Shown piece after piece: positions 8,328 through 17,885 of a DNA stretch of 64,000 nucleotides (position 1 is the stretch's first letter; every line of letters starts with the position of its first letter). Source of the stretch: Virgibacillus sp. SK37 (GTDB taxonomy: Bacteria; Bacillota; Bacilli; Bacillales; Amphibacillaceae); assembly GCF_000725285.1 (NCBI RefSeq), contig NZ_CP007161.1, positions 3,696,213 through 3,760,212 on the forward strand. Direction: 5' to 3'. A program made the translations under genes and the position numbers. The notes below the pieces were generated by a model. The model worked only from the letters and a program-made list of their open reading frames with translations. It ran no database searches and was not told the DNA's origin.

Positions 8328-8489
8328 TTATACAAACCCAAGTTCTTTTGCTTCAAAGAGCAATTCTTTCCTGAAAGCAGGATGGGCAATATCAATTAGT
8401 GCTCTCGTGCCTTCTCTAATCCCCTTCCCACGTAGTTTCACTACACCATACTCTGTTACAGTATACAGCAACACCGTCTTCGGACTTGG
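8328..8489 (-). pseudogene. Remnant of acetyl-CoA hydrolase/CoA-transferase (C-terminal 53 codons)
   Basis: The minus strand translates to VTEYGVVKLRGKGIREGTRA... ending KELGFV-stop, the conserved C-terminus of acetyl-CoA hydrolase/4-hydroxybutyrate CoA-transferase proteins (VTEYGVA.L.G then IAHP.FR..L). An in-frame TAA at 8490-8492 and the absence of the remaining roughly 400 codons show that only the tail survives. The 208 bp after it, up to yuiD, show no other coding. Confidence 0.75.
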
Positions 8490-8697
8490 TTATAAGGTTA
8501 ACGCCTTCATGTCTTGAGGGTTGCATAATTTCTTTTTAATTGCTCACAATATCTATAGCAGTTATCCTCACTCTCCAATATTTCTCCACCATTAGTATAA
8601 AAGTTTTAAAACATGAATAGTGGAACTTCTTCCCCCGCATAAAAACTTGGCATTAAGGGTAAGAAATGAATAGACAGTTTTTATGGGAGGTTACATA

Positions 8698-9189
8698 GTG
8701 GAAACAAAGATGAATAAAGGAATTATCACCGCATTAGCATCTATTGGGATCGCGCAAGGGCTTAAGATCCTTACACATAAAAGGCTGACAGGGAAATGGG
8801 ATATCAAGCAGGCAGCAACGACAGGCGGGATGCCGAGTTCCCATTCCGCGGGGGTTTCTGCATTGGCAACGTATATTGCTGCAAATAAGGGCTCGCGCCA
8901 TACGGAAACTGCGCTAGCTACCGTATTTGGAGTGATTGTAATGTATGATGCACAAGGGATTCGCCGGCATACTGGGGAAATTGCTCAGCTTGTTAATGAG
9001 TTAGAGGATAAATTTGCTGATCTTTCAGGTGAATTTCCTAGCTTTGAGTTTGTTGCCAAAGAGAAGGAATTAAAAGAAATTCTTGGCCATCAACCGCTGG
9101 AAGTATTGGGTGGTGCATTACTGGGTATAACGCTTGGGTTCATCTCTGCAAAGTATGAAGACAGTAAAGAGGGTACACGTGCGCAATAA
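8698..9189 (+). CDS. yuiD: YuiD-like divergent PAP2 membrane protein (DUF212)
   Basis: The protein carries the divergent acid-phosphatase/PAP2-like motifs GGMPSSHSAGV and YDAQGIRRHTG with hydrophobic segments at both ends, as in B. subtilis YuiD. The enzymatic role of the family is uncertain. I place the start at GTG 8698 (163 residues) because GGGAGG (8685-8690) lies 7 nt upstream; the ATG at 8683 overlaps that same RBS and has none of its own. It is monocistronic and closes with a strong terminator overlapping its last codons. Confidence 0.85.
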   Translation: METKMNKGIITALASIGIAQGLKILTHKRLTGKWDIKQAATTGGMPSSHSAGVSALATYIAANKGSRHTETALATVFGVIVMYDAQGIRRHTGEIAQLVNELEDKFADLSGEFPSFEFVAKEKELKEILGHQPLEVLGGALLGITLGFISAKYEDSKEGTRAQ

Positions 9190-9213
9190 CTATTGCGCTG
9201 TGTACCCTCTTTT
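9169..9213 (+). terminator. Strong terminator overlapping the end of yuiD
   Basis: GAGGGTACAC (9169-9178) pairs with GTGTACCCTC (9200-9209), extended internally by GCGCAAT/ATTGCGC, followed by TTTT. Confidence 0.9.
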
Positions 9214-9245
9214 CACATGTATTGAACTGAATTAAGCTTGTCTCT

Positions 9246-10484
9246 TTAGTCAGCCACCCTCGCACATTGGACTACCGCTTCTTCCAGCACATCGATTCCT
9301 GCTAAAATATCGTCCAGCTCCGTAAATTCATTGGGATGGTGACTAAGCCCATCTACAGAAGGAACAAAAATAAGGCCAACAGGGCAAAGCGTTGCCATAT
9401 TCATTGCATCATGACCAGCTCCACTATGCATCTGCTGGTATGGAAGTGCTTTTTCTTCACAAATAGTTTCTAAATTATGATTCATTTCTGCCGATAATTG
9501 AACAGGCTCTTCCGAAGCGATTTCAACCGTTTCGATATCCAGTTCTCTTTCCGCTCGGATCCTGGCAATAGCATCATGCACATGATCAGCTACTCGTTGT
9601 CTTGAATCCAAGCAAGTGGAACGAATATCAATTTTAAGTTCTACCTCGCCTGGCACGATGTTCATCGCTCCATTAGGTAAATTCAAGTACCCAATAGTAG
9701 CAACCGTTCCAGCAGCTTCCTCACGCTTCGCAGCTCGCTCCAGCGCGAGAGATAACTCAGCTGCTCCAAGAAGTGCATCTTTTCTCATGTTCATTGGCGT
9801 AGTGCCTGAGTGGGAAGCCTTGCCGAGCATCTTTACTGAAAACCGAATTGGTGCAGCAATTCCAGTGACAATACCGATTTTTTTCTTGTTGTTTATTAAT
9901 ACAGGTCCTTGTTCTACATGCAATTCGAAAAAGGCTTTTATCTTCTCATCTGCCCTGCTTGCCTGATCAATTTGGTCATAATCCAACGCACATAAAGAAA
10001 ATGCCTTTTCAACCGTAATCCCATCACGGTCTTTGAGATGCCTATATTTCTCTTTTTCCAGTGCTCCTGTCATTGCTTTACTGCCAAGCGTGGAGACACC
10101 AAAGCGAGCAGATTCCTCACAGGCAAAGGAAATAATCTCGATGGGATGCTCTGTCATGATGTTGTTTTCATTCATACGCCTTACCACTTCCAGTGCAGCC
10201 GTAACGCCAACTGTCCCGTCATAGCGTCCTCCCTGATAAACCGTATCCAAATGTGACCCCATGAGAACAGGCGGAAGCTCATTATTTCTGCCTTGTCTCC
10301 GTGCAATCATATTTCCAGTTGGATCCAGACGTACCTCCATGCCCTCCGCAATACACAGACGCATAAAGGCATGTGTGCATGTTTGTTCCAGATCCGTATA
10401 GGCGATTCTTGTAATCCCTTTATCTCCAGAATTATATTGATTCACTTTATTCAGTAATAATTGATATCTATGTTTTTGTGCCAT
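9246..10484 (-). CDS. M20 family hydantoinase/carbamoylase-type amidohydrolase
   Basis: The 412-residue enzyme belongs to the Zn/Mn-dependent Zn-dependent amidase group that includes N-carbamoyl-L-amino acid hydrolase, allantoate amidohydrolase and ureidoglycolate-type enzymes. Metal ligands are visible: H78 and D89 (GSHLDTVYQGGRYDG), E123/E124 (CEES), H189 (ELHVEQGP) and a C-terminal GLSHHPNE histidine. The start ATG 10484 has GGGGAG 7 nt upstream; the frame extends further to a TTG (10502) without an RBS. It is a single gene flanked by unrelated genes, so the exact substrate is unknown. Confidence 0.88.
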   Translation of the reverse strand: MAQKHRYQLLLNKVNQYNSGDKGITRIAYTDLEQTCTHAFMRLCIAEGMEVRLDPTGNMIARRQGRNNELPPVLMGSHLDTVYQGGRYDGTVGVTAALEVVRRMNENNIMTEHPIEIISFACEESARFGVSTLGSKAMTGALEKEKYRHLKDRDGITVEKAFSLCALDYDQIDQASRADEKIKAFFELHVEQGPVLINNKKKIGIVTGIAAPIRFSVKMLGKASHSGTTPMNMRKDALLGAAELSLALERAAKREEAAGTVATIGYLNLPNGAMNIVPGEVELKIDIRSTCLDSRQRVADHVHDAIARIRAERELDIETVEIASEEPVQLSAEMNHNLETICEEKALPYQQMHSGAGHDAMNMATLCPVGLIFVPSVDGLSHHPNEFTELDDILAGIDVLEEAVVQCARVAD

Positions 10485-10675
10485 AACCAAACTCCCCGAC
10501 AAATATTTCTGTATCTTTATTATAGCGGGAAAAGAGGGGATTGTCCTTGTGACAAAGTATAAACATGATATTTTGAATATCTCCTTTTTCTTCTATTTCC
10601 GTGATAAATTACCTATACCAGAACCTGACCCTTACATATTGTAGTTATATAGGTTTAGAAATGAGGTGCAAAACA

Positions 10676-11587
10676 ATGAGCAAAAGATCGCTAAATACCG
10701 ATTATCCCCACTGGAATGAGCTTCCGTATGCAGGGGAAACGAAGCCACCCAACGATCCAGAAGCTCCTTTTGCTGGTAGCTGGACAACATACTTTATTCG
10801 ATATCAACAGAATGAATGGGTATCAGCCTTCAATGGAAAGACGATTCACTTTAAAATTCGTCATCCTGAGTCGATCGACTGGTATAAACAATTAGCTGTT
10901 GTACAACGAACGCAGCGAAAGTTAACGAGGGAACAAAAAACAATTGCCACATACTGGGGATCAGGAGTAGCTACTAAGCAATGGACACCGATTGCAGATC
11001 AACTAATCGATTCCTATGGCGTAGAGGCTCCGAGGGGCGCAAGAATATTAGCAGCACTGCATGCGGCAATAAATGATGCATTCGTTTTAACATGGTCTTA
11101 TAAATTCAAATGGTTTGTCGCCCGTCCAAACCAATTAGATCACAACCTGGCAACCTTCCTTTGTACGCCGAGACACCCTTCTTATCCATCTGGTCATGCG
11201 GCTGTTGCCGGTGCTGCGGAAACTGTGCTTTCATACTTTTTCCCTGCAGAAAGACGTCGTCTGCACGAGCTAGCTGAAGAAGCTGCACAATCCCGTTTAT
11301 ATGCAGGGGTCCATTTCCCAGTAGATAATGAGCAGGGCTTGCGACTGGGAAGACAGGTAGGAGAGCTTGCTGTGGATCAATTACGCGAGGAAAGAGATAC
11401 AGAGGATCATAACATTGATACACCATACAGATATTCCGCAAATGTAAAACTAACTCCGCCACCGTATGAACAAGTTATTCCATTTGAATTTGATGATCAC
11501 TGCGATTCCTTGACTATGAACGAGGATTATAGAGAGAAAAAGTCAGCCCCAACAGCAAACAAGCACAAGCCAAAGCTATTTTACTAG
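10676..11587 (+). CDS. PAP2 superfamily protein, vanadium-haloperoxidase-like
   Basis: The 303-residue protein lacks a signal peptide and holds the complete phosphate/vanadate pocket: K143-x6-R150-P151, PSGH (171-174) and R207-x5-H213-x3-D217 (SRLYAGVHFPVD). These are shared by vanadium haloperoxidases and class A acid phosphatases. The start ATG 10676 has GAGGTG 7 nt upstream; the longer frame from 10601 does not. The absence of membrane segments favours the soluble haloperoxidase-like branch over lipid phosphatases. Which activity it has cannot be decided from sequence alone. Confidence 0.82.
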   Translation: MSKRSLNTDYPHWNELPYAGETKPPNDPEAPFAGSWTTYFIRYQQNEWVSAFNGKTIHFKIRHPESIDWYKQLAVVQRTQRKLTREQKTIATYWGSGVATKQWTPIADQLIDSYGVEAPRGARILAALHAAINDAFVLTWSYKFKWFVARPNQLDHNLATFLCTPRHPSYPSGHAAVAGAAETVLSYFFPAERRRLHELAEEAAQSRLYAGVHFPVDNEQGLRLGRQVGELAVDQLREERDTEDHNIDTPYRYSANVKLTPPPYEQVIPFEFDDHCDSLTMNEDYREKKSAPTANKHKPKLFY

Positions 11588-11678
11588 TAGAAAATAGAAG
11601 CACAATATCGGGGGTGAGGCTCTTTTTTACAACTAATTCAGTGCTCAATGCTTTTGTCCATTAACCATCTATATCAAT

Positions 11679-11711
11679 AAAAAAACGCAGACTTCATATC
11701 TGCGTTTTTTT
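11679..11711. terminator. Bidirectional terminator between the PAP2 gene and the MFS gene
   Basis: ACGCAGA (11685-11691) pairs with TCTGCGT (11699-11705) and is flanked by A- and T-runs on both sides. Confidence 0.88.
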
Positions 11712-11719
11712 CGTATCTA

Positions 11720-12979
11720 TTAATTATACAATCCTTCATCCTCCAGCTTTTTCTTTCCTTTGAAAGCAAGCGTAACAAGGACAATATTAATAATTAGCAT
11801 TGCAATAATTGAATACAATACAAGTGTGTAACTTCCTGTTAAATCATAGACATAACCATAACCAGGCAATGCTACAACACCTGCAACTGCTAAACCAATT
11901 CCAATAGATGCATAGATTTGACTATATTCTTTATTACCAAAGATAGAAGAGGTTAGCAATGGTCCTAATGTTCCAATAGATGCTGTTACAAAACCAAAAA
12001 TACCAATTGCTAATGTGAAGATAGCCGCATTTCCTGGGACAAAGATTAATAAACTAACAGCTACAATTCCGCTTAGCATAGAGATGATTGCCGTATTTTT
12101 CGCGCCAATTTTATCTGACATAAAGCCAAACGCAAGAGCTCCAACGAGCATACCTACCATGAAAGCACCCATTACTTTTCCTGCGAAATCAACCTCGTAG
12201 CCGATTCCCATCGCATATGGTCCAATATGCTGTGCAAAACTCCCAATTGCTGTCATAAAGAACAAGAACAGAAGCATGGAGTAAAATGCCAATGATTTCT
12301 TAGCATCCGCCATGGTTACCCCACGCTCTGCCGGCTGAGACTTCTTTTCACTCTCCGGAACCTGAAGCATGCCATATGGTAACAAGCCTTTTTCCTCTGG
12401 CTTCTTTCTAATAAATAATAATATAACAGGAACTACGATAATAATCGCCGCCACACCTAAAATGATGTAAGCTTGGCGCCAGCCCTGTTCACCTATTAAG
12501 CTTCCGGCTAATGGTTGAATGAACGCACCGAACAAGCCAACCGCTGCCATCATGATACCCATTGCCAGTCCATTTTTTTCTTTAAACCAACGATTAATTA
12601 ATACTGGGCCTGCCATTGTCGTAACGAAAATTGCTCCAAACGCCATCGGCACAGAAAGGACATACCAGCCCCACACAGAATCCATCAAGCCAAATAATGC
12701 AAAGGACCCTGCTTGTAAAATAATTGCGACAATTAATAACCCACGAATATCATATTTAGCCATCATTTTCCCTGCCAATGGCAAGAAAAGCATTGTAACA
12801 ATAGAAGAAATACTAAGATAGATAGATAAGTTCCCAATTCCGATTCCTAAATCCTGTGACACCGGTGACAAAAATAATCCACCAGCATTATTTATTCCCC
12901 CACGTGCCAGTCCAATCATAATCGATAAGCCTAATAAGACCCACCATGCAAAATGTATTTTCCCTTTTGTTCCCCGCAT
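11720..12979 (-). CDS. MFS transporter, OFA (oxalate/formate antiporter-like) family
   Basis: The 419-residue protein has about 12 hydrophobic helices and OFA-type features such as a central cytoplasmic loop and the GFMSDKIGAK motif. Such carriers move small carboxylates. ATG 12979 has AAAGGGAG 8 nt upstream. It lies downstream of an SDR on the same strand with a hairpin between them, and both face away from a TetR gene that probably represses them. The substrate is likely an organic acid oxidised or reduced by the SDR; this is inference. Confidence 0.85.
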   Translation of the reverse strand: MRGTKGKIHFAWWVLLGLSIMIGLARGGINNAGGLFLSPVSQDLGIGIGNLSIYLSISSIVTMLFLPLAGKMMAKYDIRGLLIVAIILQAGSFALFGLMDSVWGWYVLSVPMAFGAIFVTTMAGPVLINRWFKEKNGLAMGIMMAAVGLFGAFIQPLAGSLIGEQGWRQAYIILGVAAIIIVVPVILLFIRKKPEEKGLLPYGMLQVPESEKKSQPAERGVTMADAKKSLAFYSMLLFLFFMTAIGSFAQHIGPYAMGIGYEVDFAGKVMGAFMVGMLVGALAFGFMSDKIGAKNTAIISMLSGIVAVSLLIFVPGNAAIFTLAIGIFGFVTASIGTLGPLLTSSIFGNKEYSQIYASIGIGLAVAGVVALPGYGYVYDLTGSYTLVLYSIIAMLIINIVLVTLAFKGKKKLEDEGLYN

Positions 12980-12999
12980 AATATATTCTCCCTTTAATA

Positions 13000-13031
13000 A
13001 TCCACAAGCCAGTCTTCACTGACTTGTGGAT
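13000..13031 (-). other. Intercistronic hairpin between SDR and MFS genes
   Basis: ATCCACAAG (13000-13008) pairs perfectly with CTTGTGGAT (13023-13031), with AGT/ACT inside. There is no T-run after it, so it more likely affects mRNA stability or processing than termination. Confidence 0.6.
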
Positions 13032-13047
13032 CTATATGTTTTATTAT

Positions 13048-13803
13048 TTAACGAAGCTGAATGGATCCTCCGTCCACCATGATCGTTTGCCCTGTAATAT
13101 AATCGGAATCCTCACTTGCTAAGAAAACAGCTACTCTACCGATATCTTCTTCAATTTCACCTGCTCTTCTTAATGGAATACCGGAAAGCATTCTTTGGTA
13201 ATATTCCGGGTTAGCCTCTGCCCACTGAATCATTCCTTCAGATTTAGCAATTGGAGAGATAATGTTTACATTAATACCATATGGACCGAATTCATTTGCA
13301 GCAACACGTGTAATTCCGCGAATAGCCTCTTTTGCAGCTGCATAAGAGCCTTGGTTTACATCGCCTTTAATACCAGCGCCTGATGCGAAGTTAATAATTT
13401 TTCCTTTTGTTTCCTTCAAGTAAGGAAGTGCTGCCTGCATAAAGTAGAAGGTCGGATAAAATCCGGTATTAAAGGACAGATCCAATTCCTTTTGAGTTGT
13501 ATCTTCAATAGAAGCCATTTTGGATGCGTGTGCATTATTTACAAGAATATCAATCGTACCCAATTGATCTGCAACCTGCTTTACCACTCCTGCAAGCTTA
13601 TCATGCTCCATTAGATTTGCTTGGATAAACATACATTCCGGTTGGTACTCCTGAAGTTTTTTAACCGTTTTTTGCCCTGCTTCTTCGTTAAGGTCGACAA
13701 TAGCAACCTTTGCGCCTTCTTTAACAAAAGCCGTTGCCATTCCACTACCAATACCACCAGCACCACCAGTAATTATTGCAACCTTGCCTTGTAATTTACC
13801 CAT
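13048..13803 (-). CDS. SDR family oxidoreductase
   Basis: A 251-residue classical SDR with TGGAGGIG (12-19), NNAH (89-92, variant of NNAG), and catalytic S141, Y154, K158 (YAAAK). D37 after beta-2 (IVDLNE) suggests NAD(H). ATG 13803 has GGGGAG upstream. First gene of the operon with the OFA-type carrier, and divergent from tetR, so the trio looks like a transport-plus-oxidation module for a hydroxy- or keto-acid. The substrate is unknown. Confidence 0.88.
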   Translation of the reverse strand: MGKLQGKVAIITGGAGGIGSGMATAFVKEGAKVAIVDLNEEAGQKTVKKLQEYQPECMFIQANLMEHDKLAGVVKQVADQLGTIDILVNNAHASKMASIEDTTQKELDLSFNTGFYPTFYFMQAALPYLKETKGKIINFASGAGIKGDVNQGSYAAAKEAIRGITRVAANEFGPYGINVNIISPIAKSEGMIQWAEANPEYYQRMLSGIPLRRAGEIEEDIGRVAVFLASEDSDYITGQTIMVDGGSIQLR

Positions 13804-13846
13804 TTATATCTCCCCTTTTTTCGTTAAATCTATTATCTGCATTTCC

Positions 13847-13948
13847 ATCATATAATGCATTGACTAACAAATCAATCAATAAAATTTTGATGAATTTAAG
13901 CTAGAGCTCCTTTTATTTTTTCACTAATGCTATAATAAATGCATTATA
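13847..13948. promoter_or_regulatory. Divergent promoters with paired AATGCATT operators (TetR sites)
   Basis: The 11-mer TATAATGCATT (13851-13861) recurs as its exact reverse complement at 13938-13948; both hold the palindrome AATGCATT. The first sits in the 17-bp spacer of the leftward promoter (-35 TTGATT 13875-13870, -10 TATGAT 13852-13847). The second is just downstream of the rightward extended -10 TGC-TATAAT (13931-13936). This placement fits repression of both genes by the adjacent TetR protein. Confidence 0.7.
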
Positions 13949-13981
13949 GTTACATGTTTTAAATAAAGTGAGGCAAAAAAA

Positions 13982-14581
13982 ATGGCTAGAAGTGAAGAAC
14001 AATTTAAAAAGATACGTGATCAACGATATGAGGAAATTAGTAATGCTGCATTAAAGATTTTCGCCCGTAAAGGGTTTGCAGGTACAAAAATAAGTGATAT
14101 TACCTCCTCCATCAATCTCAGTCACGGATTGTTATATCATTATTTCAAATCCAAGGAAGAAATTTATGTGGCTCTTATTACAAACGTACTAGAGTTATTT
14201 AGCCAAGCGGTTGAGGAGGCAGAAAGTAATAACGGCACACCATATGATAAGCTCCGCTGGCTGACAGAGCTTACATTTAAGGGAGATTTTGATGTGGCAT
14301 TAGATCGACACATGCTTCTTATGGAGGCAATGCAAGCAGATTTCCTTTCTCAGGATACGAAAGAACGAATTGTAGAGCAATATACAGAGGCATTAAAGGG
14401 TATTGGCAGAATTATTTTTGACGGGCAGCAGACTGGCATATTTCGCGATGGGGATCAAATGGAGCTGGCAGCTTACTATATATCTCTATCTCAAGGAATT
14501 ACACTGTGGAATGCCAAGGGATTGTATCCCATTCGTGTATCTGCAGATATGGTATTGGATCCGTTAATGAAGCGGGCTTAA
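13982..14581 (+). CDS. TetR/AcrR family transcriptional regulator
   Basis: The 199-residue protein has the N-terminal TetR helix-turn-helix (about 20-62, with FARKGFAGTKISDI and LLYHYFKSKEE) and a variable helical C-terminal ligand domain. The ATG has GAGG about 8 nt upstream. It is divergent from the SDR/MFS operon, and a pair of inverted AATGCATT-containing sites lies in the intergenic region, so it probably represses that operon and itself. The inducer is not predictable. Confidence 0.92.
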   Translation: MARSEEQFKKIRDQRYEEISNAALKIFARKGFAGTKISDITSSINLSHGLLYHYFKSKEEIYVALITNVLELFSQAVEEAESNNGTPYDKLRWLTELTFKGDFDVALDRHMLLMEAMQADFLSQDTKERIVEQYTEALKGIGRIIFDGQQTGIFRDGDQMELAAYYISLSQGITLWNAKGLYPIRVSADMVLDPLMKRA

Positions 14582-14630
14582 AAGGACAATCTATCATTTC
14601 TACAACAAGCAATACTTCTATTTACATTAA

Positions 14631-14664
14631 AAAACAAGCTGGCATCATTACCAGCTTGTTTTTA
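14631..14664. terminator. Bidirectional terminator between tetR and ppc
   Basis: AACAAGCTGG (14633-14642) pairs with CCAGCTTGTT (14651-14660), flanked by AAAA and TTTT. Confidence 0.88.
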
Positions 14665-14668
14665 TTTA

Positions 14669-17419
14669 TCAACCTGTATTCACTAAACCTGCAGCAACAC
14701 CATTAATTGTAAGTAACACTTCTGTCACCAGTTCTTCGGATGGATTTGACGTTTCTCTTAGCTTTTGGATCAAATCAACCTGCAGGAAATTAAGTGGATC
14801 AACATATGGATTACGAAGATGCACGGACTCTTTTATATTAGACGTGTGACTTAGCAGCTCTTCGTTTCCGGAAATCTGCAGCAGCGCCTTCTTCGTACGT
14901 TCATACTCCTCGGCAATATCTTCATAAATCCGATTTGCCAACACAGGATCCTCTACCAACTCTAAATATTCCTTCGCAGTCTTCATATCAGCTTTCATCA
15001 AGGCCATCTGTAAGTTATTAATAGTGGAATGGAAGAAGGACCACTCCTTATACATTGTTTGCAAAATTTCTAAGTTACTTCCATTCTCTTCAATGAAGGA
15101 TTGCAAACCTGTTCCCGCTGCATACCAAGCAGGGAGCATATGTCTGGATTGCGTCCAGGCGAATACCCACGGAATTGCCCGCAAATCCTCAAAACGCTGA
15201 CTGTTTTTCCGGCTCATTGGTCGTGAACCAATATTTAAAGCACCTAACTCTGTTAACGGAGTTGCCTGATTGAAATACGTCAGAAAATCAGGGTCGCCAA
15301 ACACGAGCGATTGGTATTTTCTTAGGGATTTTTCTGAAATAGCCTCCATGGCATCCTCCCATTCTTTTTGACGCAGTTCAACCTGGTCAGAAGAACTGGA
15401 CACCTTGGCACACGCTTCAAATAAGGCTGCAGCAGCTTGCTCCAGATTACGATAGGCGATATCTTCAAGTAAATACCTGGAGGAAAGTACTTCTCCTTGC
15501 TCCGTAATTTTCACACCATCGCCCAAAGTTTCCATTGGTTGGGAAAGAATACTTGTATTTAAAGAACCGCCCCCACGGCCTAATGAACCACCACGACCAT
15601 GGAAAAACTTCAGACGGATATCATATTCTCTTGCTGTATTATGAATTTCCAACTGTGCTTTAAATAATCGCCAGTTTGCACTTAATGTACCGCCATCCTT
15701 ACTTCCATCCGAGTAGCCGAGCATGATTTCCTGACGTCTGTTGCGTGATTGGAGCTGTTTCCGATATACATCTGTATCGAATAATGTCTGCATAATTTTC
15801 GGACCTGCAATCAGATCATCAATTGTTTCTAAAAGTGGTGCAACATCAATGTCACTTTCTACACTTCCATCCGGATAAAGTCGATAGATACCCGCTTCTT
15901 TAGCTAGTACCATGACTTCCAATAGGTCACTCGGTGCTTCCGTCATGCTAATTAAATAAACTTCAATTGCACGCTTACCAAACTCTTCATGGGCTTTTTT
16001 AATCATCCGGAATACACGCAACATCTTTTGTGTTGCCTCAGAATAACTGCCATCAAACAGTAGTAATGGGCGTTGATCATTTAGAACCTCGAGGAGAATT
16101 TTCTGCTTTTCCTCTTCGGTCAAGTTAGAATAATCATCTGCTACATGTACTGCCTTCAAAATCTCATGGATAGCAGCTTCATGCTCCCCACTATGGTTCC
16201 GCACATCAAGGGTTGCCAGATGGAAACCAAACATCTGCACCTGGCGAATTGCCTTACGAAGTGTCTTCAGCTTTTTCGGTTTCGGCAGGTGTGCCTCTGC
16301 ATGCTCCTTAATTTCAATAAGATCATTTGCCAGCTCCTCCGAAAACTGATAGCCGTTTTCCGTTTTTCCTGTTTCCCGTAGCCGCTTTAAAATAATGGCA
16401 AACTTACGGCGATATACCTCGGACTTCACTGGCCATTTTTCTTTATCTACTAAATAGGTACCCTCCTCTTGCTCTACCTTTTCAATAAATTGAGGGTTAA
16501 TGGTAATACGTTCACTTGACTGACTAAAACGTCTCATTAGATCAACAATGGTGCTATCGTATTTCTTCAAAATAAGCTCCCGTTGCATCCCCAACGTCTT
16601 CCACGTAATTTCAGGCGTTACATTTGGATTACCATCCCGGTCACCGCCAATCCACGACCCAAACTGAATAAAGTTTGGTACCTTCCAGTCCTCCTCAGAA
16701 ATTTGGGATTGAAGCTGCATCTCCAGATCCTGAAAAACGTCTGGTAATGTATGGAATAACGTTTGATCAAAATAATAAAGACCGTTTTTCACTTCATCAA
16801 GCACGTCAGGTTTCCGATGGCGCAGTTCATCTGTATGCCATAATGCTGTAACCTCATTAAATAAACTTTCCTCCACATATGCACGCTCATTTTTTGTTGT
16901 TTGTGGATTGTCTAACTTCCGTAAAATTTCAGAAATTCGTTTTTGGATTTCTAACACGGTACGCTTGGTCGCCTCGGTCGGATGTGCTGTCATAATTAGT
17001 TCCACAGATAATTCATTAAGTACGTCCTGAATATCCTCATTTGTGAGGTCATAGTTTTTCACGTTGGATACTGTCTTTTCCAAAGAGAAGGACTGACTCT
17101 CCTCCTCCTTCAATAAATACTCGCGTCTCCGGCGAATACGATGATTTTGTTCCGCAATATTAATTAAATGAAAATAAATAGAAAAAGCTCTAATCACCTG
17201 CTGTCTCATAGGCGGCTGTAGAGTGCTAATTTCATTTTTTAGTGTTTGATACGTATCCGCATCATATGTTTTACGAATACTTTTCGTCATTTCCCGAATT
17301 GTTTCTACTTTATCAAATAGCTCCTTGCCACCATGGAGTACTAAAATTTCCCCCAAAATACTGCCGAGCATATTCACATCTCGTCGAAGTAATGCATTGC
17401 TGTCAGTCGTTACTGTCAT
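14669..17419 (-). CDS. ppc: Phosphoenolpyruvate carboxylase
   Basis: The 916-residue enzyme carboxylates PEP to oxaloacetate to refill the TCA cycle. Diagnostic motifs are TAHPTEATKR with catalytic H146, GSWIGGDRDGNP, LGYSDGSKDGG, the FHGRGGSLGRGGG loop, and the C-terminal NTG. Length matches bacterial PEPC. The ATG at 17419 has a purine-rich AGGAGG-like RBS upstream (minus strand of 17424-17430). It is a single transcription unit, convergent with tetR. Confidence 0.98.
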   Translation of the reverse strand: MTVTTDSNALLRRDVNMLGSILGEILVLHGGKELFDKVETIREMTKSIRKTYDADTYQTLKNEISTLQPPMRQQVIRAFSIYFHLINIAEQNHRIRRRREYLLKEEESQSFSLEKTVSNVKNYDLTNEDIQDVLNELSVELIMTAHPTEATKRTVLEIQKRISEILRKLDNPQTTKNERAYVEESLFNEVTALWHTDELRHRKPDVLDEVKNGLYYFDQTLFHTLPDVFQDLEMQLQSQISEEDWKVPNFIQFGSWIGGDRDGNPNVTPEITWKTLGMQRELILKKYDSTIVDLMRRFSQSSERITINPQFIEKVEQEEGTYLVDKEKWPVKSEVYRRKFAIILKRLRETGKTENGYQFSEELANDLIEIKEHAEAHLPKPKKLKTLRKAIRQVQMFGFHLATLDVRNHSGEHEAAIHEILKAVHVADDYSNLTEEEKQKILLEVLNDQRPLLLFDGSYSEATQKMLRVFRMIKKAHEEFGKRAIEVYLISMTEAPSDLLEVMVLAKEAGIYRLYPDGSVESDIDVAPLLETIDDLIAGPKIMQTLFDTDVYRKQLQSRNRRQEIMLGYSDGSKDGGTLSANWRLFKAQLEIHNTAREYDIRLKFFHGRGGSLGRGGGSLNTSILSQPMETLGDGVKITEQGEVLSSRYLLEDIAYRNLEQAAAALFEACAKVSSSSDQVELRQKEWEDAMEAISEKSLRKYQSLVFGDPDFLTYFNQATPLTELGALNIGSRPMSRKNSQRFEDLRAIPWVFAWTQSRHMLPAWYAAGTGLQSFIEENGSNLEILQTMYKEWSFFHSTINNLQMALMKADMKTAKEYLELVEDPVLANRIYEDIAEEYERTKKALLQISGNEELLSHTSNIKESVHLRNPYVDPLNFLQVDLIQKLRETSNPSEELVTEVLLTINGVAAGLVNTG

Positions 17420-17832
17420 CCTGTTTCCTCCTTGATTGTTGAATTACTGCTGAAATTAGTAGAATTCGTATGCCCTCTGAATCTAGCATGAATTATGTTG
17501 CTTTTTTGGTTATTTTTATAATGATAGCATAGTAGAATATATATTTCGAGAATTCTGTATTATTTGAGGAGAGAAAGATAGATAGTCTCTGTTTGGGTGT
17601 ATAAATAAGGGCTATGTAACTGTAGATTGTTTTGTGCACTCAGTTGGAGGAAAATGCGCACTAAAGGATGGAAACAATCTCATGCTGAAGAAACTGATCA
17701 GCAGGAATGCGAAACTATCTGCCGCTCCTGTTTATGATCTAATATATAGGTTCCACTTACCGTATATTATTTCTCGAATTATTGAATAACCACCACATAT
17801 ATATTAGAGCCTTATTTTCTATTTTAAACAGA
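17420..17832. other. Gene-free stretch upstream of ppc
   Basis: Presumably carries the ppc promoter (AT-rich, minus-strand TATCATTATAAA around 17515-17530). A 27-codon plus-strand ORF at about 17654 with GGAGG too close to its ATG is not convincing. Nothing else is seen. Confidence 0.4.
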
Positions 17833-17871
17833 AATAAGCTAGCCAAGACATCTGGTCTTACCTAGCTTATA
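17833..17871 (-). terminator. Terminator hairpin of the EAL gene
   Basis: AATAAGCTAG (17833-17842) and CTAGCTTAT (17862-17870) form the outer stem, AAGAC/GTCTT the inner stem; a T-rich stretch follows on the minus strand. Confidence 0.7.
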
Positions 17872-17885
17872 TATTAAATGTTAGC

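Noticed and set aside
8287-8517. 76-codon plus-strand ORF
   Set aside because: It is the antisense shadow of the acetyl-CoA hydrolase remnant, whose conserved VTEYGV motif is on the minus strand.
17654-17737. 27-codon ORF with GGAGG upstream of ppc
   Set aside because: The RBS is only 3 nt from the ATG and the sequence resembles nothing.
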